Assembly (NCBI RefSeq): GCF_000812565.1
Contig: NZ_JTAM01000014.1
Span: 1 to 64,000, forward strand
Direction: 5' to 3'
From: Flammeovirga sp. OC4
GTDB lineage: Bacteria; Bacteroidota; Bacteroidia; Cytophagales; Flammeovirgaceae
Length of the DNA: 64,000 bases
Made by a program: the position numbers and the translations under genes. Numbering within the stretch: the first letter of the stretch is position 1; each line of letters opens with the position of its first letter. Under the pieces are notes generated by a model, which did not search any database, had not been told where the DNA came from, and saw nothing but the letters and a program-made list of their open reading frames with translations. Shown piece after piece: positions 44,052 to 53,054 of the stretch.

Positions 44052-44171
44052 ATGGTACATCAAATTAAAAAATTGTTGACAAGTCATAGCTACTTTGGTT
44101 TAGGTCTACTTTTAGGATTATTATTAGGTTACTTTTTAGCATTTGTCGTAGTTAGCTATTATTTAAATTAG
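44052..44171 (+). CDS. Small membrane peptide, 39 residues
   Basis: ATG GTA CAT CAA to a TAG at 44169: MVHQIKKLLTSHS followed by one hydrophobic helix (about residues 14-36) of Leu, Gly, Phe, Val and a YYLN tail. A basic N-terminus and a Leu/Gly-rich helix (LLLGLLLGYFLAF, with a GxxxxxxG spacing) suit a single-pass inner-membrane peptide. Support for it being real: own promoter at 43984-44012, 34 nt leader, and a 391-bp gap otherwise without gene. Family unknown; might be a toxin-like or accessory peptide. Confidence 0.55.
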   Translation: MVHQIKKLLTSHSYFGLGLLLGLLLGYFLAFVVVSYYLN

Positions 44172-44190
44172 AGTATTAGATAGTATTTAT

Positions 44191-45264
44191 TTAAAACAAT
44201 TTCAATTGTTCCTGTGTGTTTTCAGGTTCATCATCATTACTGCTAAAATTACTGACACTAATACCTAGAAGTCTTACATTGAACTTTTGTGGTTCAAGAT
44301 CATCTAACAAGTGATAAGACTCTTGCAATAAAAAGTTGTAGTTGATAATTCTTTTTTCGAAGGTCTTACTTTTTGTATGCGATTCAAAATTGTGAAGCTT
44401 TACTTTTACAGTTAAAGTTTTACCATATTTATTGGCATTTTTGATTCTATTCCAAAGAATCTCAGCAATCTTACTTAAGTGCTGTTTCATGGTGCCAACA
44501 TCAGCTATGTCTTTGGAGAAGGTGCGCTCTGCACCAATCGATTTCCGTTCACGAGAAGGTTTTACTTTTCTATTGTCGATACCTCTCACAATATGATAGT
44601 AAAACTTTCCACTTTTTCCGAAAGTATCAATAAGGTGTTCTAATGGCCATTTTTTAAGATCATTTCCTTTGAAGATACCTAACTTTTTCATTTTGTCGGC
44701 CGTTACACTTCCTATCCCATAAAATCGGTCAATTTGTAATTTTTCTAAGAAATCAATTGCTTCTTCAGGGAGAATAACCGCTAATCCATTGGGCTTATTG
44801 ATGTCAGATGCTGTCTTGGCCAAAAACTTATTATAAGAAACTCCAGCACTTGCCGTTAAATTAAGTGAGTCACTAATTTTTTTTCTAATTTCTTCTGCAA
44901 TCTGGATCGCAGAGGCAATTCCTTTTTTATTTTCAGTGACATCCAAGTACGCCTCATCTAATGATAATGGCTCAACAAGGTCTGTATATTCATAAAAAAT
45001 CTTTCTGATTTGTTCTGATACCGCTTTGTAGACATGAAATCTCGACTTCGTAAAAATGATTTGAGGACACTTTCTGTAAGCCAAAGAAGAGGGCATAGCA
45101 GATCGGACACCAAACTTACGAGCTTCGTAGCTTGCTGCTGCCACGACACCTCTTTCTCTGCTTCCACCAACAGCTACAGGTTTGCCTCTGAGATGAGGGA
45201 AATCTCTCTGTTCAATAGAAGCAAAGAAGGCGTCCATATCAATATGTATGATCTTACGTATCAA
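44191..45264 (-). CDS. dinB: DNA polymerase IV
   Basis: Y-family translesion polymerase, 357 residues. Catalytic acidic residues lie in HIDMDAFFASIEQ and SLDEAYLDVT; the KPVAVGG and VAAASYEARKFGVRSAMP fingers and the helix-hairpin-helix FYGIGSVTADKMKKLGI are clear. It ends EQLKLF, a sliding-clamp-binding motif. 14 nt after the adenosyltransferase-like gene on the same strand, so they may share a transcript. I see no SOS-box sequence I can identify. Confidence 0.96.
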   Translation of the reverse strand: MIRKIIHIDMDAFFASIEQRDFPHLRGKPVAVGGSRERGVVAAASYEARKFGVRSAMPSSLAYRKCPQIIFTKSRFHVYKAVSEQIRKIFYEYTDLVEPLSLDEAYLDVTENKKGIASAIQIAEEIRKKISDSLNLTASAGVSYNKFLAKTASDINKPNGLAVILPEEAIDFLEKLQIDRFYGIGSVTADKMKKLGIFKGNDLKKWPLEHLIDTFGKSGKFYYHIVRGIDNRKVKPSRERKSIGAERTFSKDIADVGTMKQHLSKIAEILWNRIKNANKYGKTLTVKVKLHNFESHTKSKTFEKRIINYNFLLQESYHLLDDLEPQKFNVRLLGISVSNFSSNDDEPENTQEQLKLF

Positions 45265-45278
45265 TGTTGAACCAGCTA

Positions 45279-45809
45279 TTAATCAAAATAACGAACATCA
45301 TAGCTTTTAGAAACAAATTCAATAGTTTCCAAATCAGCCATTTTATTGACATAAACTGACATTACAAAAAAGATGTTTGCCATGGTGTTTAATAGGTCGG
45401 GTACGAGACCATCTACTTTCACGTCCTCAAATTTTGCGATTTTGTAAGCCCAACGAGTCGAACTTTTACTTTTGGAGCGACAAAGGTTAAGCATACCTGA
45501 TAATTCAGTGCCAAGAGGAAGGCTAAACATTTTAGTTTCTTTCTCTACCATTGCCTGATATTTATCATGTATAGCAATGGCTCTATCGATGTCTTCTGGA
45601 GTAACAGCTACATTCCCTCTTATTGATCCATTGACGTGGTAAGCCATTTCACAAAGCCAAATTAATTCTTTCTTCATTTCTGGAAATTGACCTGCTTTTG
45701 AGTAGGCGTATCCAATATGACTTGCTAAAGAATCAGTTTCAACTTCAAAGTCACACTTAAAACTTGTTTCCTTAAGGTAAGGATAACACATTCTAACTTT
45801 TTTACTCAT
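45279..45809 (-). CDS. Divergent PduO-like cob(I)alamin adenosyltransferase
   Basis: A 176-residue helical protein that lines up with PduO-type ATP:cob(I)alamin adenosyltransferase: TDSLASHIGYAYS (for DELNSWVGYT), the KELIWLCEMAYHVNG helix, FSLPLGTELSGMLNLCRSKSKSS (for FILPGGTQLASALHVARTITRR), and LVPDLLNTMANIFFVMSVY (for the FINRLSDYFFAAARY helix). The first Arg of the ATP/corrinoid site is kept, but the RRAER part is SSTRW here, so activity is doubtful. If active, it would feed the adenosylcobalamin-dependent NrdJ of this window. Otherwise a four-helix protein of unknown role. Confidence 0.6.
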   Translation of the reverse strand: MSKKVRMCYPYLKETSFKCDFEVETDSLASHIGYAYSKAGQFPEMKKELIWLCEMAYHVNGSIRGNVAVTPEDIDRAIAIHDKYQAMVEKETKMFSLPLGTELSGMLNLCRSKSKSSTRWAYKIAKFEDVKVDGLVPDLLNTMANIFFVMSVYVNKMADLETIEFVSKSYDVRYFD

Positions 45810-46019
45810 GATAATGAATTTGTAAGGTGGTTTATTTTCAACAAAAATACCTTAGATTTTCTATTCAAAAAATGATAGTGATATGTTTATTCTAAAAAGT
45901 AAATCGGTAATTTAACGCTGGTTCATTTTTGTTTTGTGAAAGAATCTGAATTTTCTCTGTTCCGAAATGGTTTTTTGATACTATCTACTTTAATTTGTGT
46001 GATATCAAACTAAATTAAA

Positions 46020-46376
46020 ATGAGAAAATTAGCGTTATTTCTAATCAGTTTACCCTTCATTGCTTCGTGTTCTAAAGACATTGAACCCTTAGGAGGAAAT
46101 TTTGATAAAGTACTATACAGTGAAAGTAGAGATACTTTATACATCTATCATTCCAATACAAACTTTGAAGTCTATATTAATTCAACGAATGAGTTTGTCA
46201 AAGGAGCATGGCAAAGAGTGTCAATGTCTTCTGATGGTGATCAAACAATATTGACAGCTTCTGGTCTAAAACGAAAAGCATGTGATGGAATTGCTATCTC
46301 TTCTTTTCCTGCATTAGAACAAGATATTAATTTACTTGAAGAAGCTCCAGAAGATGAATTTGTCTATTGTGATTAA
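46020..46376 (+). CDS. Small lipoprotein, unknown
   Basis: A 118-residue protein with signal peptide and lipobox (LISLPFIASC, Cys17), followed by a beta-rich region without recognised motif and two further cysteines (CDG, YCD) that could pair. No family identified. Stands alone; its 3' side abuts the left end of the repeat element at 46383, so the end of its transcript may lie inside the repeat. Confidence 0.6.
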   Translation: MRKLALFLISLPFIASCSKDIEPLGGNFDKVLYSESRDTLYIYHSNTNFEVYINSTNEFVKGAWQRVSMSSDGDQTILTASGLKRKACDGIAISSFPALEQDINLLEEAPEDEFVYCD

Positions 46377-46382
46377 GTACAC

Positions 46383-46726
46383 TGTAAACTAAGTTTTCGA
46401 ATATTTATGATTTTTAGAAATCAGGAGATTTCTGTTGATCTGTAGGACACGAATGACGCTGACGCTTAACATTCGCGCCATTGAGTTTTCTACCATTTTA
46501 GTTGGGTAGTTTTCCCTCTGGCCTTGAAGGGAAAAGCGCTAAGAATTTCATGAATTGAGCCGTTAAGAATGATTTTCTTGTTTGAGCGCAGCGAGTTTAA
46601 AATCATTTAGGCGAGAGGAATGGAATTTAGCTTTTGACTTCTAAGCCTAGATTTTTTGCTTCGTTTTTCATCAATGGAAAAATGAAGAAGAAAGAAGCTT
46701 GAAATTTGACGGTAATTTAGTTTACA
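46383..46726. mobile_element. MITE-like repeat with 10-bp terminal inverted repeats
   Basis: 344 bp without a long reading frame, bounded by TGTAAACTAA (46383-46392) and its inverse TTAGTTTACA (46717-46726). The interior is less AT-rich than its surroundings (for example GAGCGCAGCGAG, TGACGCTGACGC) and lacks coding pattern. A near-identical right end sits at the start of the window. No transposase and no clear target duplication is visible, so non-autonomous element is an inference. Similar interiors give rise to spurious short protein predictions in Bacteroidota genomes. Confidence 0.55.
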
Positions 46727-46752
46727 ATACGTTAAATATTGAAGGCAGTCAT

Positions 46753-46796
46753 TATAAAAAAAGCTCTTCCTTTTCATTTTGTAAAAGGAAGAGCTT
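46753..46796 (-). terminator. Terminator of porZ-like gene
   Basis: Perfect 14-bp stem AAGCTCTTCCTTTT / AAAAGGAAGAGCTT (46761-46774 / 46783-46796), loop 8 nt; on the minus strand it runs into a T-run (46754-46762 as A). The 442-bp gap 46377-46818 is thus filled by the repeat and this terminator. Confidence 0.8.
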
Positions 46797-46818
46797 GGTT
46801 TATATCTTTTATTGTGAA

Positions 46819-49047
46819 TTATCGAATCACTGCAAATTTTCCAACATTTTTCTCTACTCCATCAAGGTCAGTAGCGAAAATAAAATAAACACCTGTGGCA
46901 GGTTTTGTACCGCTGTCTAATCTCAAGTTCCATGAAGTACTACCCCCATAAGATTTCCCATCCCAAACGATATTTCCTGCCGTGTCAGTAATTTTTACAC
47001 TAGCGTTATCCACTAAACCGTTTATTGTTAAAACACCATTATAATTGGGTCTCACTGGACTCGGAAATACAGTAATATTATCAATCGTTCTTGAAGGTTC
47101 GGTAGCATCTGATCGGTAAGAAACAACACCGTTTTCAGTACCGATAAATACTTCTCCGGTACTAGGTTGTATTCCAATAGTTTTAATTTCATTGGACAAA
47201 AGCGGAGAATTATCTTGAGTAAAGTATTCAAATAGCTGTCCACCATCTTTGCTGAAGAGCCAAAGGCCATTACCTGTACCAATCCATTTTCTATTTCCTC
47301 CATCTATACCATAACTCAACACTCTTTCCCCCCTTAATAGCGGAAAGCCATCAAAACGAGGTAAGGCTACTGAAAACTCACTGACTTCAGAAGGTGAGAA
47401 ACCAAAATATTCAGCACTTCCATCTTCTGTACCTATCCACATACTTCCACTGTTATCCAATTGTATGGTAAAAACTACATTCGAAGGAAGTCCACCGCTC
47501 GTTTGGTCAGTAGTCAAAAAACGAGTACTACCATCTTTATAAGTAAGTACTCGGTTATTATCCAATATAAACCACACATCATTTTGAGTGGAGTTCTGAG
47601 TTGCTATGGCAGCGGAACTTAAGCTTGAATTTCTTGTGTGTGTCCAACTTCCCTCAGTATCTCTTTGGTGGATATAAAATTGGGAGCTCGTCCATAAGTT
47701 GCCAAAAAAGTCAAAAGAAAGGCTTTTAAGATTAGCATCCGTTCTGCCATCTAATAGAAATGGCGATTTGATCACTTCAAAGGATTCTTCATTGAGATTG
47801 TACGCTAGAAGTCCATCACCATTACTTGCAAAATAAAGCGTATTTTCAAAGGCATTGAAGGTCACACCATAAAAAGGAGCCGTGGTGGGAATAGTGATGA
47901 CTGACGTTTTATTTTCAGAAGTATAATTGATCCAATGACCATTTTCAAAGATTGAGAAACTTCCTACTGTTACGTTAGGGTCATCTGTAGATGGGATCAT
48001 TACTATTTTATCATTAGCATTGATGATCTGTCTTGCAACTGGAAATAATGGCCCTGAAGGAGCGAAGCCTTGAATTTCTTCCCCATTTGCAGAGATTGAA
48101 ACAAGTCCACTTGTATTATCGGCTACCCAAGCTCTTCCTTCTTCATCGTCTAATAATTGTCTAGGAGCAGGAACTTTAGAATCGGACCAAGTGGTTACCC
48201 GATCTTGATCGTCAATTCTGTAGATTTCATCTTCGGCTACAAGCGTGATGTCATCTCTCCAGAAATCAAGCAAGTAAACATTCTTTGAGTAACTCAACAC
48301 AGTTGATGAGGTTTCATCAGCATATTTTCTTAATTCATTGACTTGGTTGTTGGTGTAGTACAACGCATCACCTGCCCATAGTACTGATCTTGTCGAGAAT
48401 GAAGTAGAAGGAATAATTAAATCCCAATTATTAAAATCTTGCTTATTGACACTTTCATCTGTAGAAGCACTCTTTATACCTTCATTAGAAGCAATGTAAA
48501 TTAATTCTTCACTGAATGTAATATCAAAAACGGCATTTTCAGTACCATTTTGACCAATGAAATCATACGTTTCTTCAATGGTAAAATTATCCGTATTGAT
48601 TTTAGCAACACCAAAACTTGCACAAACGTAGAGATAGCGTCCATCAACTCTTAACCCATAAAACACCTTGTTAGGGTATGAGGTGTTGAGTAAGGTTCTC
48701 ATGTTTACAATTTCTTCATCGGTAATAAAATCTAGGTTGCCATTTGCATAAAGTACAATCAGTTGGTCTGATGGTGCAGCATAGCCTAATGCTAGAATAT
48801 TGGTATCACTTAATCCATCATCTTTTGTAAGAGTGGTGATAATGCTATTATTTCGACCATAAGAAAATAGGGCATTATTGGAAGCACAGAAAACTTCATT
48901 GTCTGTGATGGCTACAGAATGAGCATTACTAAAGTTGAGGTGTGAGCGCCAAGTTTTTACAGGAATATTTTGTGCCCAACCAAAATTAGACGAAATGACA
49001 AATAAAATTAGTACATTAAAGAATGTAACTTTAAAAAATGATCTCAT
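46819..49047 (-). CDS. porZ: PorZ-like propeller protein with T9SS C-terminal domain
   Basis: A 742-residue secreted protein resembling PorZ, the T9SS-associated surface protein that in Porphyromonas presents anionic LPS to the sortase complex. Signal peptide to about 25 (FGWAQ), then TWRSHLNFSNAHSVAITDNEVFCAS, typical of the PorZ N-terminal propeller, two propellers of repeated blades (about 30-650) and a C-terminal T9SS domain (VFPSPV, about 660-742). It is itself a T9SS cargo. The identity as PorZ orthologue rather than another propeller-CTD protein rests on the N-terminal blade and length. Confidence 0.8.
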   Translation of the reverse strand: MRSFFKVTFFNVLILFVISSNFGWAQNIPVKTWRSHLNFSNAHSVAITDNEVFCASNNALFSYGRNNSIITTLTKDDGLSDTNILALGYAAPSDQLIVLYANGNLDFITDEEIVNMRTLLNTSYPNKVFYGLRVDGRYLYVCASFGVAKINTDNFTIEETYDFIGQNGTENAVFDITFSEELIYIASNEGIKSASTDESVNKQDFNNWDLIIPSTSFSTRSVLWAGDALYYTNNQVNELRKYADETSSTVLSYSKNVYLLDFWRDDITLVAEDEIYRIDDQDRVTTWSDSKVPAPRQLLDDEEGRAWVADNTSGLVSISANGEEIQGFAPSGPLFPVARQIINANDKIVMIPSTDDPNVTVGSFSIFENGHWINYTSENKTSVITIPTTAPFYGVTFNAFENTLYFASNGDGLLAYNLNEESFEVIKSPFLLDGRTDANLKSLSFDFFGNLWTSSQFYIHQRDTEGSWTHTRNSSLSSAAIATQNSTQNDVWFILDNNRVLTYKDGSTRFLTTDQTSGGLPSNVVFTIQLDNSGSMWIGTEDGSAEYFGFSPSEVSEFSVALPRFDGFPLLRGERVLSYGIDGGNRKWIGTGNGLWLFSKDGGQLFEYFTQDNSPLLSNEIKTIGIQPSTGEVFIGTENGVVSYRSDATEPSRTIDNITVFPSPVRPNYNGVLTINGLVDNASVKITDTAGNIVWDGKSYGGSTSWNLRLDSGTKPATGVYFIFATDLDGVEKNVGKFAVIR

Positions 49048-49135
49048 GAAGATTATTGATGTTTAGAATTAGCAAGATAATAATCTGTTAACACTAAACT
49101 TTGAAAAAACCCGAAAATTTAGAAAAAACTATTTA

Positions 49136-49162
49136 ACGCAAACGGTTGAAATTTTTTTCAAC
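49136..49162 (+). promoter_or_regulatory. Possible operator upstream of GH13 gene
   Basis: AACGCAAACGGTTG (49136 on) looks like an imperfect LacI-family operator (GCAAACG-type centre) and GTTGAAA-TTTT-TTTCAAC (49145-49162) is a perfect 7-bp inverted repeat immediately before the -33 region. Either could bind a sugar-responsive regulator. No regulator gene is adjacent. Confidence 0.3.
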
Positions 49163-49163
49163 T

Positions 49164-49193
49164 TTTTAATAATCATAAATCAAATTATGTTTG
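49164..49193 (+). promoter_or_regulatory. Promoter of GH13 gene
   Basis: TTT (49164-49166), 19-nt spacer, TATGTTTG (49186-49193): exact -7 element, one mismatch in -33. 30 nt before the start codon. Confidence 0.55.
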
Positions 49194-49223
49194 TGTTAAT
49201 TAAAACTGCAGAATATCGTAAGT

Positions 49224-51113
49224 ATGAAAATTGAAAAAGCTGGCATCTTGGCCATTTTAGTTTCTTTATTAGGAATGGGTTGTACTCCTATGGAAGAGAG
49301 TACGACACTAGTTCAACAAGCTAGTATTCCGAATATGAAGCCCGCTAAAGAAGTAAAGTTAAAAACAGTGGAACCTGCATATTGGTGGGCAGGTATGAAA
49401 AACGAAACTGTTTTGTTAGTGATTCACGGTAAAAATATTGCCACTTCTTCGGTAGAAATTAAAGAAGAAGGAATCGGAATTGAAAGTGTGAATACGCAAG
49501 ACAATCCTAACTACTTATTTTTGAATTTAAATATTGCAAATGCGAAAGCTGGAAAATATCCTATTTCTTTCAAAGCAGGAGCAAAAGAGTTGACGTATGA
49601 GTTTGAATTAAAGCCTAGAAATAAGGCAACAAAAGCTCAAGGTCTTACTGCACAAGACGTAATGTACTTGATTATGCCGGATCGTTTTGCAAACGGCAAT
49701 CCAGCCAATGATTCTCAAGCAGACTTAACGCAAAAAGCCAATCGTAAGGACAGAGATGGAAGACATGGTGGAGACATTGCAGGTGTAACTTCAAAATTAG
49801 ATTATTTGGATGATCTTGGTGTAACAACAGTTTGGTTAACACCTTTCTTAGAAAACAATCAGCCAGATTGGTCTTATCATGGTTATGCTATTACTGATTT
49901 TTACAAAGCAGACGGACGTCACGGTACAAATGCGGAGTACAAAAATATGGTAGATGAAGCCCACAAAAGAGACATGAAAGTGGTGATGGACCTTGTATTC
50001 AATCATATCGGTAATGGTCATGACTGGATGAAAGATCTTCCTGCAAAAGATTGGATTCACGAATGGAAAGAGTTTACAAAGACCAACTACAAAGGTGAAG
50101 CTTTATCGGATCCAAACGCTTCTGATTACGATAAAAAAATCATGACAGATGGTTGGTTTGACGGTCACATGCCTGATTTAAATCAAGGAAACCCTTATTT
50201 AGCAAGATACTTAATGCAAGCTTCTGTTTGGTGGATTGAGTATGCAGGTATTGATGGTATTCGTATGGATACATATCCTTACAACAAAAAAGAAATGATG
50301 TCAGAATGGGTGTCTTATGTATTGAGCGAGTACCCTGATTTTTATATTGTAGGTGAAACTTGGTTGCCGGGTGCTACTTGGGAGTCGTATTGGAAAGCAG
50401 GTGGAAACAATCGTGATGGATTTGTATCAACTTTAAAATCAGTTTCTGACTTCCCTGTTTGGGACGCTTTGAATAGAACTTGGAGAAATAACTGGAGTAT
50501 TACAGAGGTGTATAAGACATTAACAGAAGATTTCTTATATGATGATGCCAACCAAAACAAAATCTTCATGGATAACCATGATGTTGACAGAGCGTTTGGT
50601 GTTTTCAATAAGAATATTCCTAATATGAAATTAGCAACTTCTTTCTTATTGACGACAAGAGGTATTCCTCAAATTTTCTATGGTACTGAAATCTTGATGG
50701 GTAAAGGTGGGCACCATGGTGACTTGAGAGAGGATTTCCCAGGTGGATGGGCAGGTGACAAGCGTGATGCTTTCACAGAAGCTGGCCGTACAAAAAAAGA
50801 AAATGATTACTTCAACTACATGCGTTCTATCCTTCAATGGAGAAGAACTTCTAAGGCAATTGCTGAAGGTAAATTAAAGCATTGGGTACCTTTCAATGAA
50901 GTATATGCTTATGCAAGATATACGGATAGTGAAACAGTATTTGTAATCTTGAACAACAACAAAGAGGAGCAAACATTCACAACGGATCGCTTCTCTGAGG
51001 TATTGAAAGGGAATGCAAAAGGCAAAGATATCTTGACAGGTAAGACAGTAACTATTGGAAGTGAATTTACAATTCCTGGTAAAACAGCAATGATTATTGA
51101 TTTAGGTAAATAA
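49224..51113 (+). CDS. GH13 alpha-amylase family lipoprotein (neopullulanase/cyclomaltodextrinase type)
   Basis: A 629-residue glycoside hydrolase family 13 enzyme. Signal peptide with lipobox LLGMGC; N-terminal cyclomaltodextrinase-type beta domain (about 30-130, EPAYWWAGMKNETVLLVIHGKN), then the (beta/alpha)8 domain with region I VMDLVFNHIG, nucleophile GIDGIRMDTYPY, acid/base VGETWL and FMDNHDVDR, all catalytic residues intact, and a C-terminal beta sheet domain. It probably degrades short alpha-glucans in the periplasm, like SusA or neopullulanase. No SusC/SusD pair in the window. Terminator follows. Confidence 0.92.
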   Translation: MKIEKAGILAILVSLLGMGCTPMEESTTLVQQASIPNMKPAKEVKLKTVEPAYWWAGMKNETVLLVIHGKNIATSSVEIKEEGIGIESVNTQDNPNYLFLNLNIANAKAGKYPISFKAGAKELTYEFELKPRNKATKAQGLTAQDVMYLIMPDRFANGNPANDSQADLTQKANRKDRDGRHGGDIAGVTSKLDYLDDLGVTTVWLTPFLENNQPDWSYHGYAITDFYKADGRHGTNAEYKNMVDEAHKRDMKVVMDLVFNHIGNGHDWMKDLPAKDWIHEWKEFTKTNYKGEALSDPNASDYDKKIMTDGWFDGHMPDLNQGNPYLARYLMQASVWWIEYAGIDGIRMDTYPYNKKEMMSEWVSYVLSEYPDFYIVGETWLPGATWESYWKAGGNNRDGFVSTLKSVSDFPVWDALNRTWRNNWSITEVYKTLTEDFLYDDANQNKIFMDNHDVDRAFGVFNKNIPNMKLATSFLLTTRGIPQIFYGTEILMGKGGHHGDLREDFPGGWAGDKRDAFTEAGRTKKENDYFNYMRSILQWRRTSKAIAEGKLKHWVPFNEVYAYARYTDSETVFVILNNNKEEQTFTTDRFSEVLKGNAKGKDILTGKTVTIGSEFTIPGKTAMIIDLGK

Positions 51114-51147
51114 GTACTTAATAAAATAATCTGAAAATAGATAAAGA

Positions 51148-51183
51148 TAGAGCTAAGGTGAATTCCTTGGCTCTATTTTTTTT
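51148..51183 (+). terminator. Terminator after GH13 gene
   Basis: TAGAGCTAAGG / CCTTGGCTCTA stem (51148-51158 / 51165-51175) with one wobble, followed by eight T. Confidence 0.85.
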
Positions 51184-51315
51184 GTAAATAAAATTGTAAA
51201 TTATGATTAAGTACTAATTTTTAACGTACAATATTGAAGGGTGATAGAACAGACTGATGTTTTATACATTCATAGTACAGATTCATTTTTTATAACAAAT
51301 AGACAAGACAATTTG

Positions 51316-51939
51316 ATGAGCGATTGGCAAGATAAATTAAGACAGAGACTATCAGAACCTAAACCAGGTCGTGATGCACACGATAAGATGTCGTCTTTAA
51401 AAAGACAAGACGAAACACCTTTTGATATCCCTACTACAGCAAGAAAAGCAGCAGTATTGATTTTATTGAAAGAGGAAGAAGATTCATTGATTTTTCCATT
51501 AATTCAGCGTCCATCTTATGATGGAGTACATAGTGGTCAGATGGCTTTCCCTGGAGGGAAATATGATGATTCTGATGAAGATTTAATAGAAACAGCCTTA
51601 AGAGAATGCTATGAGGAAATAGGTGTGAGTGTGGAGAGAAATAAAGTATTAGGAACATTATCGGATATCTATATTCCGCCTTCAAATATGCATGTAGTAC
51701 CTGTAGTGGCGAATTATAGCGATGTTTTTCAATACAATATTGATGAATACGAAGTGGATAAAGTAGTAGAAGCATCCATTAGTCAATTACAAGATATCAA
51801 TAACCATAAAGAACATATTGTTGATTTGGATAATGGTGTGAAGTTTAAAACGCCAGCTTTTGATGTTTATGGACATACTGTTTGGGGAGCTACTGCTATG
51901 ATGTTGAGTGAATTATTAATGATTATAGAGAAAATATAA
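51316..51939 (+). CDS. Nudix hydrolase, CoA pyrophosphatase type
   Basis: A 207-residue Nudix protein from the ATG at 51316 (SDWQDKLRQRL); the frame is open to 51241 but those codons look untranslated. It carries the CoA-diphosphatase signature LIQRPSYDGVHSGQMAFPGGK directly followed by the Nudix box with ALRECYEEIGV, and the C-terminal VWGATAMMLSELL. It hydrolyses CoA and its derivatives to phosphopantetheine and 3',5'-ADP in characterised relatives (NudL). Confidence 0.88.
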   Translation: MSDWQDKLRQRLSEPKPGRDAHDKMSSLKRQDETPFDIPTTARKAAVLILLKEEEDSLIFPLIQRPSYDGVHSGQMAFPGGKYDDSDEDLIETALRECYEEIGVSVERNKVLGTLSDIYIPPSNMHVVPVVANYSDVFQYNIDEYEVDKVVEASISQLQDINNHKEHIVDLDNGVKFKTPAFDVYGHTVWGATAMMLSELLMIIEKI

Positions 51940-52061
51940 TCTCTCTTTCAGCTCAATTACCTTGACCTAATTTACCATTTTATTGACCTAATATTCCAAT
52001 TTAATCCTTTTGTAATAGCCGTACTTTGTACTATCGAAAATCAATAATCGCTATTACTATT

Positions 52062-53051
52062 ATGAAAAATAAATCAAAACAAAACACAAGGATTTTAATT
52101 ACGGGAGCAAATGGAGGAATGGGTTTAGAAACAACCAAAATTCTCTTCGATAAAGGATATGGTAGTATTTTGATGGCTTGTAGAACCAAAGAAAAAGCAC
52201 AACAAGCAAAGCATAAAATTTTATTAAATGCAGAAAGCAATAATACGGCTGATACTTTAGAAACATATGGAGGATTTGATATGAATGATCCCTTAGCTAT
52301 TGAAGAAGCAGTGGCTACTCTTCCTTCTCAACATAAAATTGATGTTGTGTTTTTACAATCAGGAGGAGTGATTTTTGGGAAAGAATTCAAATACATCAAT
52401 TGGAATGGACTTACCATTGAGAAAACAATCTTCCAAAACGTAATAGGAGGGTATATTGTACTTCAGAACCTGAAGAGACGCAACCTTCTCTCAGAAAACT
52501 ATAGGGTGATATTTGCAGGTGGAGAAGGTGCAAGAGGTATTCCTGGTATGATTGATAAACCGACTTTTCATTCTCCAAAAGTCTTAGAAGATTACATCAA
52601 AGGTAATCTAAAAGGTCAAAAATATCATGATATGAATGCTATGGGAACCTCTAAATTGATGAGTGCTCTTTTGGTCGCAAAACTCGCTAAAAATGCAGAA
52701 GACGGACAAGAGTACATTTGGTTCACACCGGGTTTAACTTATGGTACCAATGGGTTAGCCACAAAACCGGCTTTCGAGAGATGGTTTTTAGAGAATATAG
52801 GATTTACAATGATGAAATGGGTGGGAATGGCACAAAGCCCTGTACAGGCAGCTCAAAAGTATGTAAGTGCTATCGAAGGAATAAGAGGTGAAAATGGAGA
52901 TATTTTGGGCTCTCCCGAAAAGAAAACATTAGGCCCGACTGTAGACCAAAAGTCAATGAATTCAGCTTTTACAGATCAAGGGCTGATTGATGAATTTTAT
53001 GCAATAATACAGGAAGTTTATCCCGAAAAAGAAATAGTACAACAAAACTAA
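52062..53051 (+). CDS. Short-chain dehydrogenase/reductase
   Basis: A 329-residue SDR. Rossmann motif TGANGGMGLETTK near the N-terminus and the MAC-R-KEKAQ NADP-binding basic residues; the catalytic Tyr is hard to place with certainty (YHDMNAMGTSKLM is where YxxxK would be: Y-x-x-M, atypical). The start at ATG 52062 removes 12 residues of the longer frame. It is a paralogue of the SDR at 58037, same length class and same ACR(T/N)xEKA segment. Substrate unknown. Confidence 0.78.
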   Translation: MKNKSKQNTRILITGANGGMGLETTKILFDKGYGSILMACRTKEKAQQAKHKILLNAESNNTADTLETYGGFDMNDPLAIEEAVATLPSQHKIDVVFLQSGGVIFGKEFKYINWNGLTIEKTIFQNVIGGYIVLQNLKRRNLLSENYRVIFAGGEGARGIPGMIDKPTFHSPKVLEDYIKGNLKGQKYHDMNAMGTSKLMSALLVAKLAKNAEDGQEYIWFTPGLTYGTNGLATKPAFERWFLENIGFTMMKWVGMAQSPVQAAQKYVSAIEGIRGENGDILGSPEKKTLGPTVDQKSMNSAFTDQGLIDEFYAIIQEVYPEKEIVQQN

Positions 53052-53054
53052 TAT

